DNA of 64,000 nt from Fennellomyces sp. T-0311 (lineage: Eukaryota; Mucoromycota; Mucoromycetes; Mucorales; Lichtheimiaceae), in NCBI GenBank assembly GCA_025266875.1, contig JALLLT010000047.1, positions 248,001 to 312,000 of the forward strand, read 5' to 3'. This document shows, in pieces, positions 36,801 through 47,215 of this stretch. The notes below the pieces were generated by a model. The model saw nothing but the letters and a program-made list of their open reading frames with translations. It searched no databases and was not told where the DNA came from. The first letter of the stretch is position 1, and every line of letters begins with the position of its first letter. The position numbers were made by a program, and so were the translations under genes.

Positions 36801-39800
36801 CGTTATCCTGGTCACGGCGAGCAAGTCGCACAAATCTCCATAGTTCAATGGATGCAACAAGCACAACAGCTCATTCAGTATCTTCGAAACTTGATAGCCG
36901 AGACCCTATGACCGGATTGCAAGCCGTTTTACACGAAGGCTATATTGTTGCCATTGGTTCGGACGAGTTTAAATGGAGCCACGACCGAATTTCGCAAGCA
37001 GCCGCCGAACTCGCTAATCCTGAAGCACGTGCCAAGATTCATCTAAAAATTGCACAATATATGATGGAAGGTGAGCTGATAATGAATACACTTATTATGC
37101 ATATCTTAATTACTAAGCTTATCTCTTAATTAGAGGAAAATGTGGATACATTTCTAGTTGCAGACCATCTCTTAAAATGCTTTGATCTTCTGATATCCCT
37201 AGAGAGCAAAGAACAGTACCGCAAGCTTCTGATTGAGGCTGGTAACAAGGGAAGGTCTTCTGGTGCTCATGGAATGGCGTTCGCATACTACATGTGTGCA
37301 ATTCAACTTGGAGACCCTGGAACCGGGTGGGCCGGTGATGACGACGAATATAAAGCGACCTTGGCACTACATACCAACGCAGTTGCGCTCAGTTGGGCTG
37401 TTGGCGAATACGGAAAGACCGAAGAGTTACTTGAAGTTATTTTCGCAAACTCGCGTGCTCCATCCGACCGCATACATGCCTATCGCGTTCAAGCACGGTA
37501 TTACTTTGGGTGCCAGTTGCATTCAAAAGGCCGTGAAACTCTCTTTCGATGCATGGATGAACTTGGAGATGAAAGACATCGTCTTGATACGAGTGACCAG
37601 GCCTTAACAAGCCTTTTCAGCGAAATTGAAGAATTGGTTGAGATGCTGGGTGAGGAGGCCATACTGCAACTACCCGGATGCGACAACCCTTCGCTGATCG
37701 GAACTCTTGGTGTCATGGAAGAGCTGTAAGTAAATTGCACTTTATCGCTTGAGCTATCAACTTATTATAAAGGCATAGGCTCACGTTATCGTACTGGAGT
37801 GGCAAGAAACGTGAAATGTACTATTGGGCATGCCGAATTTTGAAGCTATCTTTCACAAAAGGACCTGTCGGCGGTACAGGCAATGCATGCATGTTCGCTG
37901 GTCTTGGATACACTAACATGTGTAAGAAGTATACATTTGCAGAGGTAAATTACGTTCCCTTTTATCCATATTCCTTCTTACCAAATATCTACGCTATATC
38001 TGCTAGCGACTTGGAAATCTCGGTATATCTCTTGCGAATAAGCACGGTAGCAGCCAAGAAAAAGGCCGGGCATATAGTCTGTATCCGGCATTTTTGATAC
38101 TGTGGAAGCATCATCACCGAGAGTCATTTCAATACTTTAGAACCGGCATGGAATTCTCTCTATCGGCAGGCGACCGAATTTATGTGGCATTCCACCAAGT
38201 CCACATTTCGACGCTCATGTTTTATAACGGGTATAACCTTCATGACACACTTCAAGACGCTGAAGCGAGTTTTGCGGATATTCACGCTTGGTCCACGTCG
38301 ATTGATATGAACAGCTTCGCCATGTGTATCATTCGAGCAGCAAAGGCATTGCAAGGACATACGTATATCGACACACCTAACGTATTTGACGGCGACGATG
38401 GATTCAACGATGCACATTTTCTTGAGGAAAGCTGTAAGCAAAGTAGCAACCCCGAACTAGTTTTGAACTGGTACGAGTCATTCAAGATTGTGCCTTTGAC
38501 ACTATATGGTCATGTGGACTCAGCAATTGAAGTTGGCTACCGGTGCTTTAAAACAATTGACGGACATCCATGTCATCGACACACGCGTATGATGCTAAAC
38601 TACTTTTCATTGTCATTAATTGAAAAATGCCGCCAAGATCCACTTCTAAAGGACAAGCTGATGGAGCAAGTACGGATGAACCAAGAACTTGTTCACGAAT
38701 GGGCTGTCCATAGCTCCATCAATTATGCAATGTACTGGACTCTAATTGAGGCAGAACTTGCTGCTTTTGGTGATACTCCAGATATTCTACGAGCTGGTAG
38801 ATTATACGAACAAGCTATCAAGCAAGCACGGGAAGGTTCATGGTACCTTGAACTCTGTGTAATTCATGAATATGCAGGAGCATTTTATGAGCGAGTTGGT
38901 TTCTTTAATATTGCATATGGCTTCATCAAAAAGGTATGTCTGATGGATAGCCTCTGGCGTAGACAGCAACCTTCTCACTTTAGCGTAGGCTGTTGATATG
39001 TACTTGTCCCACGGTTCCTACGGAAAAGCGCGACATCTTAGTAGCAAATTTGGAAGTCTTTTGAGTGAATACAGTGACAACAAGGCAGAGATCCACGAAG
39101 CTGGTGTTCAAACAGATCCATTACCTTATCATGGAACGCCTCCACCAGCAACTTGGAGTACATCGTCGCTAGAGGAGCCCATTGCGCACTCAAACGACGT
39201 AGCCGGTATTAACGCGCCATACACATGCGAAAGTATACCGCCAACAACTGCCGAACAGACACTAATGACTCTGGATATTGTATGTACGAGAGACATTTTC
39301 ATTGTACACAATTCTTATCATTTATGGTGTATAGGTTGATATGGCATCCATATTGAAGAGCTCTCAAGTCATGTCCTCTGAGGTCAAATTTGATGAGCTA
39401 CTGACATCGATGATGAATATTATACTCGAGAACTCTGGTGCCGAATGCGGAGCTATCATTGTAAAAGACGGTAAATACGGACTATGCGCTTACGGAAGCC
39501 AGAGTGCAGATTCTGTCGTTACCTATGATCCACCAAAGCCCCTCAGCAAGACAGACCATCTCGTTTCAAGCAAAATAGTCAATCACACCATCCATACACG
39601 TGAAAGCATTTTCATTCCAAACGTCAAAGAAGATACCCGATTCGCTGTTGGGCCATGGTTTGACCGCACTGGTGACAAATCTGTCATATGCATGCCCATT
39701 ATTCACAAATGTACTATTGTTGGATGTCTGCTCATTGAAGGCACACCTGGCATATTCACGCAGAGGCATATTACGGTTTTGAGTCTTTTGTGCCAACAAA

Positions 39801-42095
39801 TGGGTATATCTATCACCAACGCATTCTTGTTCAAGTCTGTGCAACGGGTAACAATGGCGAATATGAGGTAATGTTTGCTCTGCATGAGCATTATTTTTAT
39901 ATTGATTTTTTATTCCTATAATATAGGATGATTGAAATGCAGAAGCAAGCGCTGGAAGAGGCTAGAAGAAGTAAAGAAGCAGCTGATCGAGCAACACGAC
40001 TGCGGGAAATTTTCCTGGCAAATATGAGCCATGAAATTCGGACACCATTTTCCGGATTTTATGGAATGATATCGTTACTTGCAGAAACAAAGTATGTTTC
40101 TCCCGCCTTTTCTGTTACATATATTACTATTTTTACTAAAAAAAAATATTTTAGACTTGATTCTGAGCAGTATGATCTGGTCAAGACTGCTAAAGAGTCA
40201 TGTGAGATGCTACTTCGACTGATCGATGATCTCCTCAACTTTTCAAAATTACAAGCTGGAAAAGTATCGCTCGACTTGTCACCTGTGGTTATAGAGGATG
40301 CTATTGCAGACGTTACAGAGATGCTAATTGCTATGGCTATACAAAAGCGAATCAACATTACCTACTCAATTGCATCGGACGTACCTCCCGTTGTTATGGC
40401 TGACGGTAACCGACTCCGACAGTAAGTTCACTTTGCCGTATAAATGACAATAGATTCTGACTAATGCTTCCTTTAGAATTATCATTAACCTCTTGGGAAA
40501 TGCCATCAAGTTTACCCATGAAGGGCAGATTAAAATACGCTGCTCTATCGATAAGGAAAATACCTCGGAAGAAGATGGCCACCTATCGCTTCTGTTTGAA
40601 GTCATAGACTCTGGTATTGGCATCAGTAATGAGCAACGTAAGGCTCTTTTTGCACCATTTTCGCAAGTAGATGGAAGTACAACGTGAGTAAAAATTAGAA
40701 AAACTCAACAGTACAGCAACTAACAATGCGCACTACTTATCTATAGTCGAAAGTACGGTGGAACAGGGCTTGGACTATCAATTTGTCTCCAACTTGTGGA
40801 GTTAATGTCTGGCAAGATCGACGTCAAGAGCGAGCCATCGAAAGGATCGAATTTCTATTTCACAATGTCAACAACGCCTGTACCAGACGAGTCCGACAAA
40901 CAAAAGACAACTATCACGAATCTCCTAAGCCAGGTCAGCGGTACACGCATCTTGGTTGCAGACAAGCATATGTCAACAGTTGATATGCTGCGGCACACGT
41001 TACCTGGCACTACTGTCCATGGTGTGTGTTCCATTCAGGAGCTCCTATCCTGTCAAGCAACTGATTACCCCGTAATCATTGTCGGCTTGTTTATGACACA
41101 CGATCCGGACTTTGAAGTATGGGCAACTCATCTACGACAGTTCCTCAAGAGTGCTAGTGGCGTCATTGTAATGCACTACCCTACGCATGGTGCAGTTGGT
41201 GAAATGCTTGGTAAAGAGCATCAGCAAAAGACATTGCCGATCAGCAACATGGCAACAGGCACTGGTGGCGAAACGATACAGCCAAATGCTGATTTACTTT
41301 GTACCCATATTATACAAGAAAATCATCGGACAGTTTCTCGGATGGTGATCCCATTACGTCGCAAAGCTTTACTCAAGACCATTGTAAAAGTACTGCAGCA
41401 AACGCTAAAGTCCTCACGACCTGCTATGGCATCAAGAACAAGCTCCGATGGTAGGCCGACTGCCCCCATTCAGGTTATAACACCTGAAGAGCGAGCTCGT
41501 TTCAGTAATATGCATATACTCGCTGCCGAAGGTAATACTGCTTAACTGCGTCCTTTTTATGTCCATAGCAGTAGTTAATTCGCAAGTTTTAGATAACCCT
41601 GTCGCACAAAAATTGCTGCATAAACAGCTTTCACGCTTAGGGTTTCAGGTTACCTGCGTTAACAATGGTCTTGAAGCTGTGGAAGCTTGGAAAAGTCATC
41701 CCGTTGGACATTTCAAAATGGCCTTTTTTGATCACCACATGCCGAAGGTATTTGATGAAAGTCACAATACATTTGAATAGCAACCTAATTACTACCTAGT
41801 GTGACGGCCTTGAGTCGACGAAACGGATTAGGAAAATTGAATCAGAAGACGACAGAACTGAAGCAATGCCAATTGTGGCGCTCACTGCCGACATACAAGA
41901 TTCCGCACGTCAAAACTGTGTAAATGCTGGAATGAATGAGTGAGTTCAGAAACCCTTTATGCCATGATGCCCTGATGTCATGATGCTCACGACATCTTTT
42001 GCTTTTTTATTAGATACCTTACAAAACCGATGAACCATGCACTACTTACTGAAGTAATTCGAAGATACTGCGGTGAACCACAGGCACCACGCTAA
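33857..42095 (+). CDS. Group X hybrid histidine kinase with N-terminal pseudokinase (HHK3)
   Basis: Third paralogue, 21 exons: 33857-34011, 34080-34189, 34246-34892, 34960-35055, 35113-35524, 35583-35631, 35692-36040, 36111-36135, 36186-37070, 37134-37725, 37779-37944, 38007-38933, 38989-39279, 39335-39867, 39927-40091, 40155-40421, 40477-40683, 40747-41531, 41593-41747, 41800-41939, 42014-42095. Sum 7038 nt, 2345 aa. Order of domains as in HHK1/2: kinase-like ([16 protein letters not shown]), P-loop GPGGIGKSA (Lys about 475), helical repeats, GAF (aa about 1569-1745), HisKA His about 1781, HATPase, degenerate receiver, receiver Asp about 2267 in FFDHHMPK. The 50-nt-class intron that splits the N-box exon from the rest of HATPase in HHK1 and HHK2 is missing here (AIKFTHEG is contiguous). 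It starts 0.8 kb after the HHK2 stop, as expected for a tandem duplicate; by eye it is closer to HHK2 than to HHK1. Confidence 0.92.
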
Positions 42096-42682
42096 GCAAA
42101 CTTAAAACTGCTATGACCTTTAATACCCTATGTTCATATCATAGACTTGCATTATTACGACATTATTATGCTCATTTCAACTAATCATCCTTATCATTCC
42201 ATAATAACTTTGAACTCCTTGTAACATTTCCCATTATTGCAAATGCCATCTATGGTGCTGTTTTGTGGTGCTTTTCCATTTCCAACCCTTGGAAATTAAT
42301 TTATTGTGTAGGAACGAGAAGGCGAAAATTAAGTTTCTCTAACGTGCACATATACGTATAGTCTACGTGGAATTCAAGTCGAATAGGACGACTGAGGGTC
42401 TTGTATTACGCCCTCATTCATTTAACAAACAATATATAGCAAAGTACATTGTAAAGTAGCATGCACCTATATCAAAAGTAAGCTCAATTTTTATGTGTAT
42501 ATTTGATACCGAGACTTTCCGTATGCCCGTTGATGGTTCAACCGCATTTTTGAATGCGACCGTTGATCGTTTTGATCAATGTAGGTCATTATTCGGCGAC
42601 ATGAAGCCGATTGCTTATATAAAGCATAACCTCTCAAAATGTCTAAAGCTAGAACATGTTTGCCTCGTGGTACATTCAGGCA
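42096..42682. other. Intergenic stretch
   Basis: HHK3 3' flank and upstream DNA of the Mpv17-like gene. No supported gene; a 64-codon open frame at 42493-42687 matches nothing I know. Confidence 0.4.
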
Positions 42683-42690
42683 TATAAAAG
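42683..42690 (+). promoter_or_regulatory. TATA box of the Mpv17-like gene
   Basis: TATAAAAG lies 33 bp before the presumed start codon at 42716, the same short spacing seen for other TATA-type promoters in the window. Confidence 0.5.
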
Positions 42691-42715
42691 GCGACCGTTT
42701 CTAACGCCATGCGCT

Positions 42716-43494
42716 ATGACTGGTAAGCTCTACCAGTCACATCGATTTCAAATTACTAATGTAGGCATTGTGGCAACTAGCATTCTTGTTCGGCGGAGGT
42801 ATCGTAAAACATAACATTGATCGACTCTTTTTTTAATTTAAAATGGCGAAGGCGATATCATCGCACAGCAAGCCATCGAAAGAAAAAGATTTGAAGATCA
42901 TAATTGGTGGAGGACTGGCAGAATGCTAGTATACGGTGGTATTGTGGCCGGTCCAATATTGAGTAAATGGTATCCCTTCGTCGCGAATAACATTAAAGGA
43001 TCAACGGCCATCACTGGTATAATGTAAATGTGTATGCAATATCGCAATATGCTTATAGTCATTCTAAGAGGCCATAAAAAAGGTATCGGCTGATCAATTA
43101 CTGATGGCGCCAACAATGCTTGGAGGTAGTATATATTAATCGAGTGCAACTCTCGAATTTTTCCTTATTTGAAACTAGCCTTTTTTTCGACGCAGGGCCT
43201 TCTTGAAGGAAAATCCTTTGCCGAAATTCAAAGCAAATTTAAGAACGGATACATACCGACGATTACGACCGCTTACAAGGTGAGGATTCCTTGCATGCTT
43301 TTGCACGGGACCATTCTCTTATATTATTATAGTTTTGGCCAGCTGTTCAATTTGTTAACTTTTATTTTGTTCCATTGCAATACCGGATCATCGTAATGAA
43401 CGTGGCATCACTTGGATGGAATGCCAACCTCTCCATGGCCAACCAGCGAGCTTCGTCAAATTTTAAGCTAGCCAGGCACATGCAAGCTTTTTAA
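42716..43494 (+). CDS. SYM1: Mpv17/PMP22/Sym1-family membrane protein, apparent frameshift near the N-terminus
   Basis: Small membrane protein family of the mitochondrial inner membrane and peroxisome, probably channel-like. Exons: first piece from 42716 to 42798, then 42852-43016, 43069-43125, 43179-43279 and 43333-43494, all with GT-AG introns. Family signatures are clear: GGGDIIAQQAIE, WWRTGRMLVYGGIVAGPILS, KKVSADQLLMAP, LLEGKSFAEIQSKFKNGYIP, FWPAVQFVNFYFVPLQYR and NVASLGWNANLSM. The N-terminus MTGKLYQSHRFQITNVGIVA fits the family but sits one frame away from LFGGGD: one extra base in CTTGTTCGGC near 42785 breaks the frame. Alternatives are a recent pseudogene, a sequencing error, or an unrecognised first exon spliced to 42765. 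The rest of the protein looks fully conserved. Confidence 0.75.
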
Positions 43495-44839
43495 TTCGAT
43501 CATGTTTGTAATTTGCCAAAAAAAAAGTCTTGTTGCGACAAAACGCTCAGATCCAAGTGTTGTCGATAAGAGTAGCTATTTTTCCCGAAGCATAAGACGT
43601 ATCATAAGGCCAAAAGAGAAGTGCCAAGGGGTTAGTTGTAGTCACAGAAGTGATTGCAACAAAAAAATATGGTATCTTGAGACATTGATTATGCTGACTC
43701 AAAAGTGGCGAAGCAGAACACTGTTGAAATACGTTTCCGTGTGATAATTCAACAATGGGTCCCTGGACTAAAAGTAGTACGTGTGTGTTCAGGTCCATGC
43801 ATGCAAGGCGCCGTGGTGAAAGGATTGGGATACAACAGACGGATGACCAATGGCGATGGTTAGAAGCGACGTGCAGTGTTGAGTGAAATGAGCCTTCTTG
43901 ATACAAATACGACCTTCAGCACTCATTGTTGGCTGTGATATTTGGTGGATCTGCCACAAGTAGTCGCGTCGACGTGACGGGAAAAATCATAGGCCAACAG
44001 AAAAGGCCGGGAGCACCAATCACAGCCCTCTAAAACTCTGTCGCTGTTCCCGGCTGGTTGTTTTATCAAAAAAGAAAAAAAAATATACTGTACTGTATGT
44101 CTGTTCAGCTCAGAGGTGGTTGAACTGATAAACATATAATCACATACACATGCCATGACTCCTGGCTCTCATATTTTGTTGGGTCGGGGTACCTATGGCA
44201 ATAGATCAAGTTTTCCGAAATTTTGCCGTTTTAACGTGTATAGCTTTGGCGAACATGCCAAACTAAGCGATATAAATCGTGCCTTCCTTTCCTTCTTGCA
44301 GGGTTGAGACCGCTTCCCTCATCACCGCCAGCAAATAGTTAAAAGGTTCGTGATGAAGAGCAGGGAGGAAATGGCGGAGACTGCAAAGTGGCTCTGGTCT
44401 CTCTCTCTCTTTTACTTGATTAACATTCATAATATGGCAAGTGTCTTTGCTAAAAGTACCAAACTTCCCTATTTTTTTAGTTGTCACCGTATGAAAAAAA
44501 GGTATATATTTCTTCAGGGTTATATAAAGCAATCAGTAGGTTGAAAGGCAGCGGGGATCATTTTAAGCGATCTGTTGTTCTTAAAATCTCATGAAGTTTA
44601 ACTTTTAAAAGACATTGTGATATTGCAGCACGGTAACAAGTTCAAAACCGTGCGCAGCATATTAATACGCGCTCCGGTAGATGGGTCCACAAGACTGTCA
44701 AATCTCTCAATCAATGTCAGCCAGTGGATCATATCACTGGGTTATAACACGCGATAGCACGAGTGAAGAAAAAGATTCATGTATTATAAAGGAATGGAAT
44801 GGGGAAAGGAGAAAAGAGCGTGAAGGAGTGAAAGGGGGG
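43495..44839. other. Intergenic stretch
   Basis: No gene supported. It contains a CT-dinucleotide run near 44398 and A-rich stretches. Open frames up to 119 codons show no motif. Confidence 0.4.
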
Positions 44840-45460
44840 TCAGAGCCACTCTGAAATTTCGCGTCTCTCGGCCCTACTTTTTCTTGCAAAGTTTCGGGCC
44901 GTTTGGTTGGAGGCGTTGGAGGAGGCGGATGAGGAGGTGGTGGCGGTCGAAGCGGTTGCGATGGTGATGATGGAAGAGGTGCTAGCGGAGGAGGTGGAGA
45001 CCAAGGTAGAGGAGGCGATGGAGGCGGAGGCGACGATGGTGGCGGAAGAAGAGTTGGATCCGGACGAGGTGGTGGAGGAAGCGGAAGACGAAGACTGGGA
45101 GGCGGAGGAAGAAGAGGTGCTGGTGGTGTGGCCATGGCCGTGGCTATTGTTGCGGTTGTTGTTGCGGTTGTTGTTGTTGTTGCGGTTGCTGTTGCTGTTG
45201 TTGCTGTTACTGCTGCTGCTTCTCTTGCTGCTGCTGCTACCCTTGTGGCCACCGCTGTTGTTGCTGTAGTTGTTGATGCAGATACCACTGTGACCTTGGC
45301 GGCGGCGGTAGTAGTGATCGTGACAATGGTAGTGACAGTGGTAGTGACAGTGGTAGTGGCAGTGATGTCCGCGGCTGTGGTGTGCACATCGGCACGACGA
45401 GCAGCGACTCGACAGGCAAGAGGAAGATGCGGCAAAGGTTTGTACCTTAATGCTCGGCAT
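44840..45460 (-). CDS. Low-complexity His/Asn/Ser-rich ORF, unrecognised
   Basis: A TATA box (TATAAAAAG, minus strand 45512-45504) precedes an ATG at 45460 by about 45 bp. The frame runs 206 codons to a TGA at 44840. The product has Cys-rich SSRCSSCRCAHHSRG, then His/Tyr/Cys alternation (HCHYHCHYHCHYHCHDHYY), a poly-Asn/Ser/Arg block, a long Ser/Thr/Ala-rich region and a basic end (NFARKSRAERREISEWL). His/Cys alternation could bind metal. Trinucleotide composition keeps other frames open too, including a Thr/Pro-rich one on the same strand, but those lack an ATG. I do not recognise the protein, and it may be non-coding repeat. Confidence 0.35.
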   Translation of the reverse strand: MPSIKVQTFAASSSCLSSRCSSCRCAHHSRGHHCHYHCHYHCHYHCHDHYYRRRQGHSGICINNYSNNSGGHKGSSSSKRSSSSNSNNSNSNRNNNNNRNNNRNNSHGHGHTTSTSSSSASQSSSSASSTTSSGSNSSSATIVASASIASSTLVSTSSASTSSIITIATASTATTSSSASSNASNQTARNFARKSRAERREISEWL

Positions 45461-45503
45461 TCTTGGAAGACCTGGTAAAGGAAACGAGTTTCGAGTCAAT
45501 GGA

Positions 45504-45512
45504 CTTTTTATA
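45504..45512 (-). promoter_or_regulatory. TATA box of the low-complexity ORF
   Basis: TATAAAAAG on the minus strand, about 45 bp before the ATG of the His/Asn-rich frame. It is the main argument that this region is transcribed on the minus strand. Confidence 0.4.
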
Positions 45513-47215
45513 TGCGCTCCATTCAGTGTTATTGTTTAAGGTTACACACGTTAAAAAGACAGAATCTCGGAAGCCTTTGGTCCATTATCCGACATGGAAC
45601 TATGCAATCATGGTCCACTACTGATACGGTTATTTCTTTTATCGCTTCAACAGCCAGTTGATCAACATAGGCAAAGAGTGCAACCCACCTTTTGACATTG
45701 GAAGCTGTAAAGCTGTTAATATTCTCCACTCTTCAATCGACGCTCCAGTCGGCACATGACTTTCTTTCTGTCAAATGGCGATCGGTTAGATCGATATGAG
45801 AAAAAAGAAAGCATGGTGTTCGAAGCAGATGTAAAATTATTTTCACATGATGCTGTATGCTAACTCTGTGCCGTCCAGCCAGTCCCGCGTTGCAACATAT
45901 GAAACTTGCATACACAGGGACATGTCTGCCGTCCCAGTACTGTGATCCTATATTATACCAAGGACGTGTCGTAGACGTTATTTCAAAAAGGAAGGTCTGA
46001 GAAAAGGAAGCGATTTTCACTTACAAGTGCCTACTCGTGGCTTTCCCAACGTACTCGAAAGTCTCTCTCGCGCGCATGTAGGAACGCATTTCGCCTATTT
46101 TTTCTTTGCAACTATAAGCAATATGCAGCAGTCATATTTTTACTTTCCTTAACGCGATGGCACCACGCGAGTGTTTCGTTCCATGTGCTTATAAGCAGGA
46201 CCACATGAGCACGGAGAAAGCAAGCCTGCAAACCGGTAGGCAGCCAATCACGGGCCTTTGCATTTCACAACCCGCTTAGTTTTGCAGACTTGCTTTCAGG
46301 ACAACTTTGCCGAGAACTCATTTTTTTTTAGCTCATCTATTTTATTCTGATCGATGCAAATAAACGTGGACAAAGTCCCAGCGACACAGCTGATACGATC
46401 AAATATTTACAAGAGGGTGGTAACCTTGAGAACTTGTCAAAAGACGCCTTGTTGACAGACCACGTGGTTTGCTTTGGTGTCAGACTCTAGTTGAAGCGAA
46501 CAAGGCGCGTATATGAGACTGAATACAATGACGCGCCTGGGTTCTTTTTATCGTACGAGCACAGGAAGCTGTAAACAATTCATTTGTGGTACTGTCACCA
46601 CATGGATGGTGACACGACGCCTGGCCTTTCAAGTTATACGAAGCGACTTGAAGTGCCATCATCGCGTTGTAAAAGGACAAACTGGCATGGGACGTTTGAC
46701 ACTGTTCAACATGACATGGGAACTCGAAAAAAATGCGGGGAAGGAAGGTTTGCAAACCGCAAAGCTCGGTTTCACAGAAGGCCTTTCGGACTTGAAAGTT
46801 GTCCCGGATATTAAGATCGAGTAAAAAGGTATGTGCGAGATGAAACTTGACAAAGGACGCGTAATTAATTAACCTGGTCGACTGGATGAGATACAGCAGA
46901 GCATTAACGTTACATATGGGCGGTGATCAATTAGGGAGACGAAAGGCTTGCTATCCAAACCAAACAGGCATAATGATCGAGGTAGAATAAATAAGAAGCA
47001 CCGTTTCCGGGGGTGAGTGCCAAGTACCCGGAATTTCATGTATGTAGCAAGAGTTGCATGACAACAGTTGTCCAGTGAATAAACCAAAAATAGGAGGGAC
47101 TGTTACTAACAGCAGCGCGACCTTCTTTTTTTTTGGTCGCGCATATTAAACTTTTAAAGCAAAATTTTGTACAACTTGTTCGTGTTTTCTTCTTTTCAAC
47201 TCTTTTCCGCCAATC
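45513..47215. other. Intergenic stretch upstream of the tRNA methyltransferase gene
   Basis: 1.7 kb without a supported gene. Open frames such as plus 46513-46824 and minus 45733-46020 have no recognisable domains, no consistent splice sites and no homologous motif. The right end holds the promoter of the gene starting at 47216. Confidence 0.4.

Noticed and set aside
44734..45478. Thr/Ala/Pro-rich minus frame and Gly/Val/Glu-rich plus frames
   Set aside because: By-products of trinucleotide composition; the minus Thr/Pro frame has no ATG and the plus frames lack promoter support.
46513..46824. 103-codon plus frame upstream of the Trm3 gene
   Set aside because: No known motif and no splice or regulatory evidence.
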